Below are positions 32,122 to 40,599 of a stretch of 49,516 nt of DNA, piece by piece. The stretch comes from a virus. Location: the IMG/VR virus record IMGVR_UViG_3300047319_001496, positions 1 through 49,516 of that record. One strand, given 5' to 3'. Under the pieces are notes generated by a model. It was not told the origin of the DNA. It saw only the letters and a program-made list of their open reading frames with translations, and did not search any database. Position 1 is the first letter of the stretch. Each line of letters opens with the position of its first letter. The position numbers were made by a program, and so were the translations under genes.

Positions 32122-32973
32122 TTAAGTTGCCGCCGCTACAAGTGTATTCGTGCTAGTCGCCGGCGTACTGCCAATCGGATTGGTGCCGGTCACTATTACC
32201 TTGAACGATTTACCGATGTCGCCTGAGACCACCGTATAAGTCTTGCCAGTCTGTGGTGGAGAGATCGGGATCCACGGGCCAGTAGTTCCCGTGACGCTCT
32301 GCCACGCATAAGTATAGGTATGCGCTCCCGTCCAACCACCGATGGTCGCGGTCAGAACATCTCCCGTCTTGGGCGCGCCAGGCGAGGAGACGGAGGCGCC
32401 ACCCGTGATTGCCGGCAGCAGTACATTTGTCGGCGCTATCGAATTCACCGGCGGCATCAGGGTCATGGATCCGAAGACGCCGTCGATGGATTGCACCGAA
32501 CCACTGACCACCATCTTGATGAAGGCGTTATCGATGATGGGTGAGAAGTCCCCGCTTGGGGTCAGGTTCACGCTGAGCAAATCGACATACCAACGCGGGC
32601 CGACTTCGTTGGTGGCAAAAAACTTCAACTCCCCGATGAAGGAATTGCGCGAGAAAATCTGGACCTGCGGATTTGGCGGAGTACCGCCGTCATTGCCGAC
32701 ATCACCCATCAGCAACATCGCCAAATTCTGCGCCGTCAACTCCTCTAGGTCCATCTTCACTTCACCCGACTTCTCGGTGATGATGCTCAGATCCTTGAGC
32801 CGCGAGCCCCCCATCGACGAGTAATGATCGAGCACCGTCACCTTGGGAGTAAAGGTAAATGTCGGCACGTTGCCAACATGAAAGAAGCTGACTTGATCGG
32901 TAGGCTTGAACAAGATGAAGCCCTTGCCGACAGCAAGATTACTGACATCCGGACTACTGACACCGTAAGCCAT
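32122..32973 (-). CDS. Major tail tube protein with C-terminal Ig-like domain
   Basis: 283 residues. Residues 1-190 have the strand-rich layout of tail tube proteins (GFILFKPTDQVSFFHVGNVP, then KMDLEELTAQNLAMLLMGD, and the C-terminal VVSGSVQSIDGVFGSMTLM). Residues about 195-283 are an added Ig-like module (PGAPKTGDVLTATIGGWTGA, TYTYAW, GKSFKVIVTGTNPIG), which would decorate the outside of the tail. It directly precedes the chaperone gene. High confidence from order and sequence. Confidence 0.85.
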   Translation of the reverse strand: MAYGVSSPDVSNLAVGKGFILFKPTDQVSFFHVGNVPTFTFTPKVTVLDHYSSMGGSRLKDLSIITEKSGEVKMDLEELTAQNLAMLLMGDVGNDGGTPPNPQVQIFSRNSFIGELKFFATNEVGPRWYVDLLSVNLTPSGDFSPIIDNAFIKMVVSGSVQSIDGVFGSMTLMPPVNSIAPTNVLLPAITGGASVSSPGAPKTGDVLTATIGGWTGAHTYTYAWQSVTGTTGPWIPISPPQTGKTYTVVSGDIGKSFKVIVTGTNPIGSTPATSTNTLVAAAT

Positions 32974-32993
32974 CGCCTGGTTCTCCTTCTCTT

Positions 32994-33467
32994 TCAGTTA
33001 AGATCGTTAGGGTCGAGCACATAGGTCAATTGGAAGTGCAGTTGCATTTGACCGACCACGGTGGACCCGGTTTGCAAATCCGTGACGTGGCCAGAGTGTA
33101 TGAGCTCCCCGTTCGAGCCGAGTAAGGCCCACAGCTCGTCATCTTTGGTGAACGCTTTGAGCACCTGCATCCGCAGCCCGGACAATTCCTCGCCAACGCC
33201 GGGATTGTCTATGGTGTCGCGCGGTCGCAGGACGATGAACACCTGCGGTGTCAACTCGAATATGCCGGGGACGCGTGCGCCCCCGCGGGTGTGCACCGCC
33301 TGGGGGTTTTTGAGGGTCTCACTGCCGTCGAGCAAGACGAGCGCCGGAAGCTTCTCAGTGGGGATTTCGGCGCGATTGCGGAACACGTTCAAGGGATCGG
33401 CCGTGCCGTTCACCGTCCCCAGCAGCGACAACATGCGCAGAAGTATGGCTTCGCGTTTGTCCTGCAT
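32994..33467 (-). CDS. Tail terminator / minor tail protein
   Basis: 157 residues. Pattern of tail-completion proteins: N-terminal helix (KREAILLRMLSLLG), then NVFRNRAEIPTEKLPALVLL, a strand PQVFIVLRP and a C-terminal LHFQLTYVLDP. Encoded between the head-tail connectors and the tube gene, where the terminator lies in siphoviruses. One-to-four-base overlap with the upstream gene. Confidence 0.7.
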   Translation of the reverse strand: MQDKREAILLRMLSLLGTVNGTADPLNVFRNRAEIPTEKLPALVLLDGSETLKNPQAVHTRGGARVPGIFELTPQVFIVLRPRDTIDNPGVGEELSGLRMQVLKAFTKDDELWALLGSNGELIHSGHVTDLQTGSTVVGQMQLHFQLTYVLDPNDLN

Positions 33468-33808
33468 CAGCGGCGAACCTGAAGTTCCCAGTATATGACG
33501 ATGTTCCCCGGCACCAATTTCCCGACGGGCGAAACGATGCGCAGCGTCTCGAGCTCGGTGCCGGTCACGGGATCAAGTGTCACCAGCCGGTCCTGTTCCG
33601 AGTCCGGGTCGACCGTAAGATCCACCGGTGACAACAGCGCCTTGCGATCGGTCTGATTGATGATCTTGCCAACGCGCTCATGCGGCATGTAGTCCGAGAT
33701 GAAGGCAAAGCATGGTCGATCGCCATCGTCACGCCGCAGGATCGCCGGCGCCCCGTACTTGCGGATCATGCCTTCGGCGATGGCGCGCTCCCTGCCGTAG
33801 TCGATCAT
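33467..33808 (-). CDS. Head-tail joining protein (probable)
   Basis: 113 residues from ATG 33808, overlapping the previous stop as ATGA. Strand-rich (ILRRDDGDRPCFAFISDYMP, ending IVSPVGKLVPGNIVIYWELQ). Its C-terminal pattern is like head-closure or stopper proteins. Position between the DUF4054 connector and the tail terminator fits that role. No firm family match. Confidence 0.6.
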   Translation of the reverse strand: MIDYGRERAIAEGMIRKYGAPAILRRDDGDRPCFAFISDYMPHERVGKIINQTDRKALLSPVDLTVDPDSEQDRLVTLDPVTGTELETLRIVSPVGKLVPGNIVIYWELQVRR

Positions 33809-34524
33809 ACGATGGCGATCCCCGGGCTGTTGCGCCGCATCACCGCGAGGAACATCAGCCCATAGGACGAGTTGGCCAATGACGGATAGGCCGACCCGCT
33901 GGAACTGCTGGACGCCGCCGCATACTGGACCGAAATCTGTCCAATGCGTTCGGACGTGACCAACCGTCCTGCCCCACCCGCGGCCGCCTGGCCTTGTGCT
34001 ATGAAATGGGCCGCCAGGTAGAAGGTCGCGGCCTGCGCATCCACCGGATCCCAATCGTCACCGATGAACAGGGCGGCCTCGTCCAAGGCGGTCTGCACCA
34101 CACTGTCGTCCACCGCCATGAATTCGGGGAACATTGACTTGAAGGCGACGACATTGATCGGATTCGCGGTATCGATCACCGTCATGGTGCCGATGGTCGG
34201 CGTCGAGCGCCTGTTGTCGTTCAACGGATCGATGATGACGATCTCATAGTAGTAGTTGCCGGATAGGGCCATTGTATCGGCGGAAGCAAGCAGCACTGAG
34301 AATGCGTAGGACGTCGCGTCCTCGACAACGATGCTGCCATCGGCCGAAGTCTTGATGACAACCGACGCGGTCTTGTCGGCAACCCCGCGCACCTGCGGAT
34401 AGGCGGTCCAGGTCATGTTGGCCTGGGCCATGTCAAACGGCGGATCGGGCGCAGGCACGATGCCGTAGTCGACATCGGTATCGTCGCCGGCGATCAAGCT
34501 GAAGTTTTGCCGAAGCTCGGTCAT
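33805..34524 (-). CDS. Fused N-terminal beta domain + DUF4054 head-tail connector
   Basis: 239 residues from ATG 34524 (ATGA overlap with the upstream gene). Residues 1-125 are a strand domain resembling a BppU-type N-terminal module (NFSLIAGDDTDVDYG, NMTWTAYPQVRGV, NYYYEIVIIDP). Residues about 130-239 carry the DUF4054 connector signature (FKSMFPEFMAVDDSVVQTAL, then TFYLAAHFIAQGQAA and IGQISVQYA). DUF4054 is normally a stand-alone head-tail connector of about 130 residues; here an accessory domain is joined in front. Confidence 0.75.
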   Translation of the reverse strand: MTELRQNFSLIAGDDTDVDYGIVPAPDPPFDMAQANMTWTAYPQVRGVADKTASVVIKTSADGSIVVEDATSYAFSVLLASADTMALSGNYYYEIVIIDPLNDNRRSTPTIGTMTVIDTANPINVVAFKSMFPEFMAVDDSVVQTALDEAALFIGDDWDPVDAQAATFYLAAHFIAQGQAAAGGAGRLVTSERIGQISVQYAAASSSSSGSAYPSLANSSYGLMFLAVMRRNSPGIAIV

Positions 34525-35738
34525 GCGGCAATCGAACCCTTGAGGGAATGCTGCTTCATCCCGCCGACCATATAGGCTGGCCCCGACATTGAGCCGGCAA
34601 GCCGCGAACCTTGCGTCGAGTGATAATGCCCGCCACTGACACGAGCGGAGAAAAAGCGGTCGAAGTCGATGAGCCGTGGCATGGCAAACGTCGAGTTTTG
34701 CTGGAACATCGCGGCGGGAATCGCGTCCATCTCCTCGTATGGATACGGCCCGACATTTGCGTCGCCGCGCACACACATCGACGCGTACAACAAATCGGTG
34801 TCGCCGAACCAGTCGACTTGCGCCCCGACCGGACCAGCGAGCATGGACGAGCCGCTGAACTCGTCGTCGTGTGTCGTGTCGGGGTCCTGCCACAAAACAT
34901 CGCCCGGCAAAGCAACGACATCGTGGGATTGGTCATCGTCGGTCACCAATGAAGCAGTCAATGCAGAGCTCGCCTGCAGATCGTGTGGGTGCTGGATTTC
35001 GCTCTCGTCGATGCAATCTGGTGAAAGCCCCACGTCCCCCGGCACCATGCCCGCGGCGGGAACTACGTCCGCGTCCATGATGCCCAACTCTGGCATCAAA
35101 TGCCCGAATGCCGCCACACCGTCGGGGTCCAGCGTGTCCTCGACATCGACGTGGGTCGATGGTGTCAAATATTGGATCATCAGCAAGACAGCCGATGACA
35201 TGATTTGATCGTCATCAAGCACGGTCGTCGCCGTCAGCCCGTATGACCCGAGGAGAGCTGGCTCAATGACGATTTCAATATCACTAATCAGAGACGGCGC
35301 CATCTGAACGGCGCCGACACTCATTGACGGTTTGCAAATTGAATCGGTAGGACCCACAATCGGTGCAAAGACAATAAAGGTCGTTTGGATGTCATACGAC
35401 CCACCGACAGAATCATCATAAGATTCCGGCTGCAAGGTCGTCAGGCTGATAAGAGCCGCGCTGCCCACCCCGTCATTGTCGATCCAATCCTGCGGTGTGG
35501 TCCAGGCAGTGCCCAACAGCGCCGGCACCAAAAATATACTCGCGTCGTTGAACAGTGTCGGTCGTTGAACATTGCTCGCATTGGCTACAGGGGCTGGAAA
35601 TAAATCCCCTAGATCATGGAAGATAGCATCGACCAGGACCACACTAATGCCATTCGGTGTGTGGAAGTTTTCGACATCCGTCACAAGAGACGGCGGCCCT
35701 ACGGTCTGATTTGTCTTTCGAAGATCGACGACATCCAT
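34521..35738 (-). CDS. Second DxDxFxxP-type repeat protein (head-tail region)
   Basis: 405 residues built of degenerate repeats such as SLVTDVENFHTPNG, LFNDASIFLVPALLG and LIDFDRFFSARV, alternating a hydrophobic strand with an acidic turn. It resembles the protein at 22547-23860 but the repeats are more decayed and richer in Asp. The last 80 residues (GGHYHSTQGSRLAGSMSGPA) form a distinct Gly/Ser-rich end. It lies upstream of the connector gene. Perhaps a virion decoration protein; function unknown. Confidence 0.55.
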   Translation of the reverse strand: MDVVDLRKTNQTVGPPSLVTDVENFHTPNGISVVLVDAIFHDLGDLFPAPVANASNVQRPTLFNDASIFLVPALLGTAWTTPQDWIDNDGVGSAALISLTTLQPESYDDSVGGSYDIQTTFIVFAPIVGPTDSICKPSMSVGAVQMAPSLISDIEIVIEPALLGSYGLTATTVLDDDQIMSSAVLLMIQYLTPSTHVDVEDTLDPDGVAAFGHLMPELGIMDADVVPAAGMVPGDVGLSPDCIDESEIQHPHDLQASSALTASLVTDDDQSHDVVALPGDVLWQDPDTTHDDEFSGSSMLAGPVGAQVDWFGDTDLLYASMCVRGDANVGPYPYEEMDAIPAAMFQQNSTFAMPRLIDFDRFFSARVSGGHYHSTQGSRLAGSMSGPAYMVGGMKQHSLKGSIAA

Positions 35739-36065
35739 TCAACGACCGTTCTGTTTCCGGGTCACGTCAGGATCCATGACGTAGGGCATGTGCAAGATTT
35801 GATCGTGCGGGATCACGGAGCGCCGTCTCCCCGTCACCGTGTCGTAATGATTGGCGAGAAGCAATTGCTTTGCACGCCCGAACAACTCATCGATCTTTTG
35901 CTCGGCCGCAGCCCGCAGCGCATAGTTCTGCCGGATGGCGTTGATGAGGACGTTGACGGCCGCGCCCATCACCGATTCGAGCGGCATGCCTTTGGAAAAG
36001 GTCGTGAACCTTTCGAACAGAACCTTCTCCTGACCAGGCAGATGTTGCAGGGGATCGCTAACCAT
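35739..36065 (-). CDS. Hypothetical head-region protein
   Basis: 108 residues from ATG 36065, overlapping the end of the upstream gene by eight bases. Helical (SVMGAAVNVLINAIRQNYAL, AAEQKIDELFGRAKQLLL) with a polar C-terminus. No known family. A much longer frame extends upstream but runs antisense-like through the neighbouring gene and lacks support. Confidence 0.6.
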   Translation of the reverse strand: MVSDPLQHLPGQEKVLFERFTTFSKGMPLESVMGAAVNVLINAIRQNYALRAAAEQKIDELFGRAKQLLLANHYDTVTGRRRSVIPHDQILHMPYVMDPDVTRKQNGR

Positions 36066-36687
36066 GCAGCGCGTGCTCCATGACCTTCGGATAGTCGACG
36101 GCCTGGTAGGAGCCGAGCCGTCCGACACAATCCGGGTACTGCTGTTCGACCTCATGCGCCAGCACACCGATTGAAGGCACGTGAGACCGACGATAGTTGT
36201 ACCGATAGAGCGGCAGGCCATCCGGCAGCTCGCCGATGCGAATGATGTCTTCCTTCGCTGCGGCATCACTCAGCGTAAATATTCCTGAGGCGTTCCAAGT
36301 AATCACGATGTTGCCGCCGTTAGGGGTCACTGGCAGGCCTGTAACCGAGGTGTCCTCGAACAGCGTCAACCGCCAAGTTGTGTTCGCACCGGCGTTTTGC
36401 CGATAGATCACGATCGCCCCGACCACCGTGCCGGAAACGGCCGTGAAGGTGACGTCGTCACCGTCGAACGTCCCGTTGACCACCGTCGGGGTGGTGATCG
36501 GCTGCGGCGTGCCGACAATGTTCGACAGCGACGAATAGAACTGATGCGCTGCCGAGTAGGTGTAACCGGACGAGGTGGTGATCAATGCCGCGTAGGGCGC
36601 ATTGCTGCCGGTCTGGTTGAGCGACTTGTTGGCGTCGGCTTCGGTCAGAAGCGACTGCTTGAAAAGTGGGTACACGGCGTTAGCCAT
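36058..36687 (-). CDS. Virion protein with S74 intramolecular-chaperone-like domain
   Basis: 209 residues. Residues 1-55 resemble a phage decoration N-terminus (AALITTSSGYTYSAAHQFYS). Residues about 140-205 have the pattern of the Peptidase_S74 chaperone of endosialidases and fibres: SDAAAKEDIIRIGELPDGLP, LYRYNYRRS, SIGVLAHEVEQQYPDCV. That domain normally guides trimer folding of fibres and then cuts itself off. Here it is on a short protein among head genes, which is unusual. Confidence 0.7.
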   Translation of the reverse strand: MANAVYPLFKQSLLTEADANKSLNQTGSNAPYAALITTSSGYTYSAAHQFYSSLSNIVGTPQPITTPTVVNGTFDGDDVTFTAVSGTVVGAIVIYRQNAGANTTWRLTLFEDTSVTGLPVTPNGGNIVITWNASGIFTLSDAAAKEDIIRIGELPDGLPLYRYNYRRSHVPSIGVLAHEVEQQYPDCVGRLGSYQAVDYPKVMEHALHG

Positions 36688-36765
36688 GACGCTGGCCTCC
36701 TATGACGATGTGAGGGGATAAGGAAAGACGGGGCGAGCGCAGGCACCCCAAACGAAACGCAGGCG

Positions 36766-37224
36766 CTATTTCTTCTTGGCCGGTGCGTCCGGCGCCTCGG
36801 CGACCGTCTCGAGCGCATCCACGCCGCCACGGCCCATGATGCCGATGCCGGTTTCGGCCGCGAGCTTCTGCCAATCCTTCTTGGCCATCTTCTCACGCGC
36901 GTCCTTGCCGGCTTCCTGGCCGGCCTGCATCAGCTCGGTTTCTTTCTCGGCCAATGCATGGCGTGACTTCTGCTCTTCCGGTGTCGCAGCCTCGACCTCG
37001 GATGGCTCTTCCTTCTCGGGCTCGTGACCCGACACCTGCAGATGGCTGCCACGCTTTGACCCCTCCTGCAGTATCTTGGCTTGCGGCTCCGCAACTTCGA
37101 CCTCGGCCTCCTGGCCAGGGCCGATTACCTTTGCCTCACCGCTGGCGGCATGCAGGACATGCGGAGCCTTGCCGGTGTTCTTGACTTTGATCGTCTGCTT
37201 CGCGACTTCCTTGTGCTCAGCCAT
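36766..37224 (-). CDS. Hypothetical head-region protein
   Basis: 152 residues, highly charged. Residues 8-60 are strand-like (KQTIKVKNTGKAPHVLHAAS, VIGPGQEAEVEV), similar to small head-decoration proteins; residues 60-120 are a charged, probably disordered or coiled stretch; the end is Lys-rich (APAKKK). Located just downstream of the capsid gene. Confidence 0.6.
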   Translation of the reverse strand: MAEHKEVAKQTIKVKNTGKAPHVLHAASGEAKVIGPGQEAEVEVAEPQAKILQEGSKRGSHLQVSGHEPEKEEPSEVEAATPEEQKSRHALAEKETELMQAGQEAGKDAREKMAKKDWQKLAAETGIGIMGRGGVDALETVAEAPDAPAKKK

Positions 37225-37291
37225 CGCTGTGCTCCTTTGTTAGACGAAATAACAGCGCTCTGCTTGCTTACGGGCAGCCACCTTGTGGTAT

Positions 37292-38245
37292 TTAGATTCC
37301 GTCCAAGTACTGCATCGACTTTGGCCGCCGCACCTCGACGCCGCCGGTTCGGAAGATGCCGGGAACGTCGAACCGGAGCGCCGTGACCTGCATCGGCGAG
37401 CGAAAGTTGAACGGCATCGGCAGATGCAGTTTGAGGATCTGCGGATCGCGGCGGTAGGCGATCGCACGCGCGACGCCACCGGCGCCCGCGGTCTCCAGTC
37501 CGCGCACTGTGCGGATCGTCAGCGGATTGCCGGACAACGCGGTGTAGGCGTTGCCCTGCTGCACGAGATTGAGCCCGGTCACCGCCGTATTGGTGACCAG
37601 CGATTGCGCCAGCGCGGTGAACCGATCCGGCGGCAGCAACAGCGTGTCCGCAATCTCGGTGGTCAACGATGCGGTGTAGACCCCGGACAAGATCAAATTG
37701 ATGTCGCGGGCCATCTGGTTGGCGGTCTTGGTCGACCACAACGCCGAAGAGCCGGTGCCATCCGCCGGCGCGCCGGTGATCGTGACGTTCGGGTCGTTGG
37801 TGAGGCCGGTCCAGCCCTTGGTCGTATCGCCGAAGAATGCGATGCGATCGATCATTTCCTCGGAGGCTCGACGCGCAGCATTGGCGCGTTCCATGACTCT
37901 GTTGATGGTGGGGCCGGAAATCATCGCTTCCTGGCCGGTCTCCTCGAGAGTCCAGTAGTAGCCGATAGCCGCCATTTCGATGCCCTGCTCGAATTTGTTG
38001 AGCATGACATCTGCGAACGGGACATCCGCCGCAAGATGATTGAACCAGTTTGCCTGGCCGACCTTGTCGAGCGACAAGAACGCGATCGATTTCATCCATT
38101 CGTTTCCTGACGAATCGATCGGCACAAGGTTCGGGTATTGGATTTCCGGATAGGCCACCTCATAAACTTGAGGTTCGATGTATTGCGCCTGCTGCACCAC
38201 AAAGCTGAGCGCCTGTTGGGCAGCATCGCCGAATTGGTAATTCAT
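37292..38245 (-). CDS. Major capsid protein (DUF2184 family)
   Basis: 317 residues from ATG 38245. It follows the DUF2184 capsid pattern: YIEPQVYEVAYPEIQYPNLV, PIDSSGNEWMKSIAFLSLDK, VGQANWFN, DVPFADVMLNKFEQ, ARRASEEMIDRIAFFGDTTK and GLTNDPNVTITGAP. This is a variant of the HK97 fold. Gene order (protease-scaffold, cement protein, capsid) agrees. High confidence. Confidence 0.9.
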   Translation of the reverse strand: MNYQFGDAAQQALSFVVQQAQYIEPQVYEVAYPEIQYPNLVPIDSSGNEWMKSIAFLSLDKVGQANWFNHLAADVPFADVMLNKFEQGIEMAAIGYYWTLEETGQEAMISGPTINRVMERANAARRASEEMIDRIAFFGDTTKGWTGLTNDPNVTITGAPADGTGSSALWSTKTANQMARDINLILSGVYTASLTTEIADTLLLPPDRFTALAQSLVTNTAVTGLNLVQQGNAYTALSGNPLTIRTVRGLETAGAGGVARAIAYRRDPQILKLHLPMPFNFRSPMQVTALRFDVPGIFRTGGVEVRRPKSMQYLDGI

Positions 38246-38271
38246 CTCGGTGTCTCCATCCTTATGCTGGG

Positions 38272-38306
38272 TTAGGCACCCGGAGCGGTTACGCACCCGG
38301 AGCGGT
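38272..38306. repeat. Short tandem duplication over the cement-protein stop
   Basis: The word CACCCGGAGCGGTT occurs twice, 17 bases apart, at about 38277 and 38294. The second copy encodes the last codons of the cement protein gene and the first copy lies just beyond its stop. A recent local slippage event. Confidence 0.6.
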
Positions 38307-38759
38307 TGCGGTCAGCCGCAGCACTGCGAGCTGCCCGGCGCTGGCCGATGTGATGTAGCGCGAGGCCGGAATGGCCACGCCGGCAGCAACAGGATTGAGC
38401 TGACCGGTGGTTGAGTCGTAGGTCGCCGGCGAGCCGTGCGTGACGGCCGCTACCGGGCGCACCCAGACATCACCCTCATTCAACACCGCCATGCTGTCGC
38501 GCTGCTGATAAAGATCGACGGTCTGGCCGGATTTGATGATCAGGGTAGTATCGATGATCGTGATGCCGATGAACTTGGTAGCCCCGCCGAGCACCGCGCC
38601 GCGCGCGTTGGTGCCTTCCGACACCGCGCGCCCGAATGCGATGCCAGCGGCAGTTTCGCAGAGTCGCGTTTCGACATCATCGTCGTCGAGCATGCTGGCG
38701 ATCTGGCCTTCCAGGCCAGGCTGAAGCGTCGCGGAATAAGTAGTTTGAACAGCAGGCAT
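38289..38759 (-). CDS. Structural cement protein (Gp24/DUF2190-like)
   Basis: 156 residues. Characteristic order: GLEGQIASMLDDDDVETRLC, GIAFGRAVSEGT, GATKFIGITIIDTTL, YQQRDSMAVLNEGDVWV and PATYDSTTGQL. This matches the capsid cement/decoration protein family encoded between scaffold and capsid genes. It binds the shell surface after expansion. Confidence 0.85.
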   Translation of the reverse strand: MPAVQTTYSATLQPGLEGQIASMLDDDDVETRLCETAAGIAFGRAVSEGTNARGAVLGGATKFIGITIIDTTLIIKSGQTVDLYQQRDSMAVLNEGDVWVRPVAAVTHGSPATYDSTTGQLNPVAAGVAIPASRYITSASAGQLAVLRLTATAPGA

Positions 38760-38770
38760 GTGCTGCCTCC

Positions 38771-38830
38771 TTTCGCTGTTACGGGTTTGGGGTTACGCGC
38801 TTTCGCTGTTACGGGTTTGGGGTTACGCGC
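38771..38830. repeat. Perfect 30-bp tandem duplication
   Basis: A 30-base unit beginning TTTCGCTGTTACGGGTTTGG is present twice without a mismatch, at 38771-38800 and 38801-38830. The copy at 38801-38830 contains the stop codon of the protease-scaffold gene; the other lies between that stop and the AGGAGG site of the cement gene. No hairpin. Confidence 0.95.
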
Positions 38831-40187
38831 TCTTGGCCTTGTAGGCGTTGTTTAGGCTGTCGACGTACTTTGCGTAGGCGGCCTGGGACGGCGTCAAATT
38901 CGACGCCGCCGACAATGGCTGCGACAACGCACTCACTGTGCGCTGGAAGCCGTCCTTCTTGACCTGTCGCGTGACGGCGCTGAATACGCCGGCGATGGCC
39001 TCGTCCGACATTGCCTTGGCTTCTTCGTCCCCGATCTCGGCGGCGACGACTTCACGCTTGATCTGGATGTCGCTCTTTCCGTCAGTGACCAGCTTGTCCC
39101 CGAGCACGCGGCGCGCGCGGTCGAAGATTTCCATGCTGTCGCGAATGGCCTGGTCGCGTTTCTGCGGCGTCCATTCGGCATCGGCCAGCTTCTTGGTCAG
39201 GCCAATGACTTCGCCATCCTTGGTCTCGAGGCTTTTGCCGAGCGTGGCGACTTGCGCCGTCAACTCGCCCAGTTTCTTCTCGCTGTCGGCGAGCTTGCTT
39301 TGCAAGGTCCCGAGGTAACGGTCGAGGATTTGACCGTCCTTGTCCTCGAGCTCGATCTGCACGCCATCGATTGTCTTGGTAGTCATGACCTTCTCCTTTC
39401 CGGGGGCGGCATCGCCCCATTGCTTGGGAATAAGCGATGTCAGGCCCAAAGCCTTCGCCCGTTTCTTGATATGCGCCTTAGCGGCTGCCGGGTCCTTGGC
39501 GCGCCCGACAGCCTGAATCGCGTTGCGCAAATCCTTTTCCGATTTGATCGGGAAGCCGCCACCGGGCATCGCCTGGCCTTTCTCGGCCGCCTTCTCGCGC
39601 TCAGCCGTCGAGAACTCGCGGTCGGTTGTCTTGTCGTCACCGATCTTGAGCTTGTCGCCGCCGCGCGCCATCTTGACGATGGCGACATGGTTGGCGCGGA
39701 TGTCGGTCTGCATCGCGTCATACGGTTCGCCGGCCGGCGTGACACCGTCGCCCCACACGAGCTTCGCGCCGTATCCGACGCTCAACTGCGCATGGCCGTT
39801 CTGCACCGCGGTGATCGCAGCGTGATCCATGAGCGCCAGCGGCACTTCGATATAGTCACCGTCGCGGGCGACCTTGCCGGTGACATACCCGACGGCAAGC
39901 TGCTTCCAGTTTTTCGCGGTAACTGCGTCGTCAGGATGATCGAGCGTGACCGGCCGCCAGGCCAGCGATGCCATTGCCGCCTTGTTGAATACCTGCTCGG
40001 CTGGCCGATAGACCCGCACCACCTCGAGGTCGTCGCGGCCCACCTCGTGGCCGCTGTAAAGCTGGATGCCGGTGCGGGCGATGCGCGGCGACGCCACCAG
40101 ATAGCCGTCTTCAGTAATCCGCATTTTGGCGCCGGCGTCGTTGAGGTCGCAGCGCTCCTCGACCTCGATCCTGTCGAGCATGATCAT
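38823..40187 (-). CDS. Prohead protease-scaffold fusion (DUF2213)
   Basis: 454 residues. The N-terminal 200 residues carry the DUF2213 protease region (GYLVASPRIARTGIQLYSGH, VTLDHPDDAVTAKNW, with the His of LDHPD and later Ser as likely active residues). A middle segment with Lys/Ala-rich helices follows (DPAAAKAHIKKRAKALGL). Residues about 290-370 are a coiled-coil scaffold (LADSEKKLGELTAQVATLGK). Such fusions supply both the scaffold and the enzyme that clears it from the prohead. Confidence 0.85.
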   Translation of the reverse strand: MIMLDRIEVEERCDLNDAGAKMRITEDGYLVASPRIARTGIQLYSGHEVGRDDLEVVRVYRPAEQVFNKAAMASLAWRPVTLDHPDDAVTAKNWKQLAVGYVTGKVARDGDYIEVPLALMDHAAITAVQNGHAQLSVGYGAKLVWGDGVTPAGEPYDAMQTDIRANHVAIVKMARGGDKLKIGDDKTTDREFSTAEREKAAEKGQAMPGGGFPIKSEKDLRNAIQAVGRAKDPAAAKAHIKKRAKALGLTSLIPKQWGDAAPGKEKVMTTKTIDGVQIELEDKDGQILDRYLGTLQSKLADSEKKLGELTAQVATLGKSLETKDGEVIGLTKKLADAEWTPQKRDQAIRDSMEIFDRARRVLGDKLVTDGKSDIQIKREVVAAEIGDEEAKAMSDEAIAGVFSAVTRQVKKDGFQRTVSALSQPLSAASNLTPSQAAYAKYVDSLNNAYKAKSA

Positions 40188-40199
40188 GGGCGTGACCTT

Positions 40200-40334
40200 T
40201 CAGTCGACTATGGCTGGTGGCGCGATCGGATTGCGGTCCCACGCGCCGCTGAAATAGCCGTAGGCCGCAAGCGCAAGCATCGCGGCCACGACCAGTACGA
40301 ATACGGAAAAGAAAAAGTGCCGGCCGCTGGGCAT
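40200..40334 (-). CDS. Small single-span membrane protein
   Basis: 44 residues from ATG 40334, sharing one base with the previous stop (TAATG). One hydrophobic segment (FFFSVFVLVVAAMLALAAYG) and a short polar tail. Encoded between head genes. Function unknown; perhaps superinfection-related, but nothing in the sequence shows it. Confidence 0.5.
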   Translation of the reverse strand: MPSGRHFFFSVFVLVVAAMLALAAYGYFSGAWDRNPIAPPAIVD

Positions 40335-40582
40335 TAGGTCAGCGCCAGCGCCACCAGGCCCGCATGCGATATGATGCGGATCGACGGGATGCCGAACGCC
40401 AATGCCACCAGCATATAGAGTCCGATCAGCGCGACCACCGCGATGTAGAGCTTGCGCACCATGTCGGGGACGGCAAACCCGATCCAACTGCAGAACCACA
40501 GGATGACCGCGCCCACAAGCAGCAGGATGGCGACGACGATCGCGACGTTGATGATGCCTAACACAAGGCCGCTTAACGACAT
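40334..40582 (-). CDS. Small membrane protein, two to three spans
   Basis: 82 residues, almost entirely hydrophobic (NVAIVVAILLLVGAVILWFC and KLYIAVVALIGLYMLVALAF). It couples directly to the smaller membrane protein downstream. Two adjacent membrane proteins inside the head module are unusual. Function unknown. Confidence 0.6.
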   Translation of the reverse strand: MSLSGLVLGIINVAIVVAILLLVGAVILWFCSWIGFAVPDMVRKLYIAVVALIGLYMLVALAFGIPSIRIISHAGLVALALT

Positions 40583-40599
40583 GGCCTGTTCCTTTCGTG

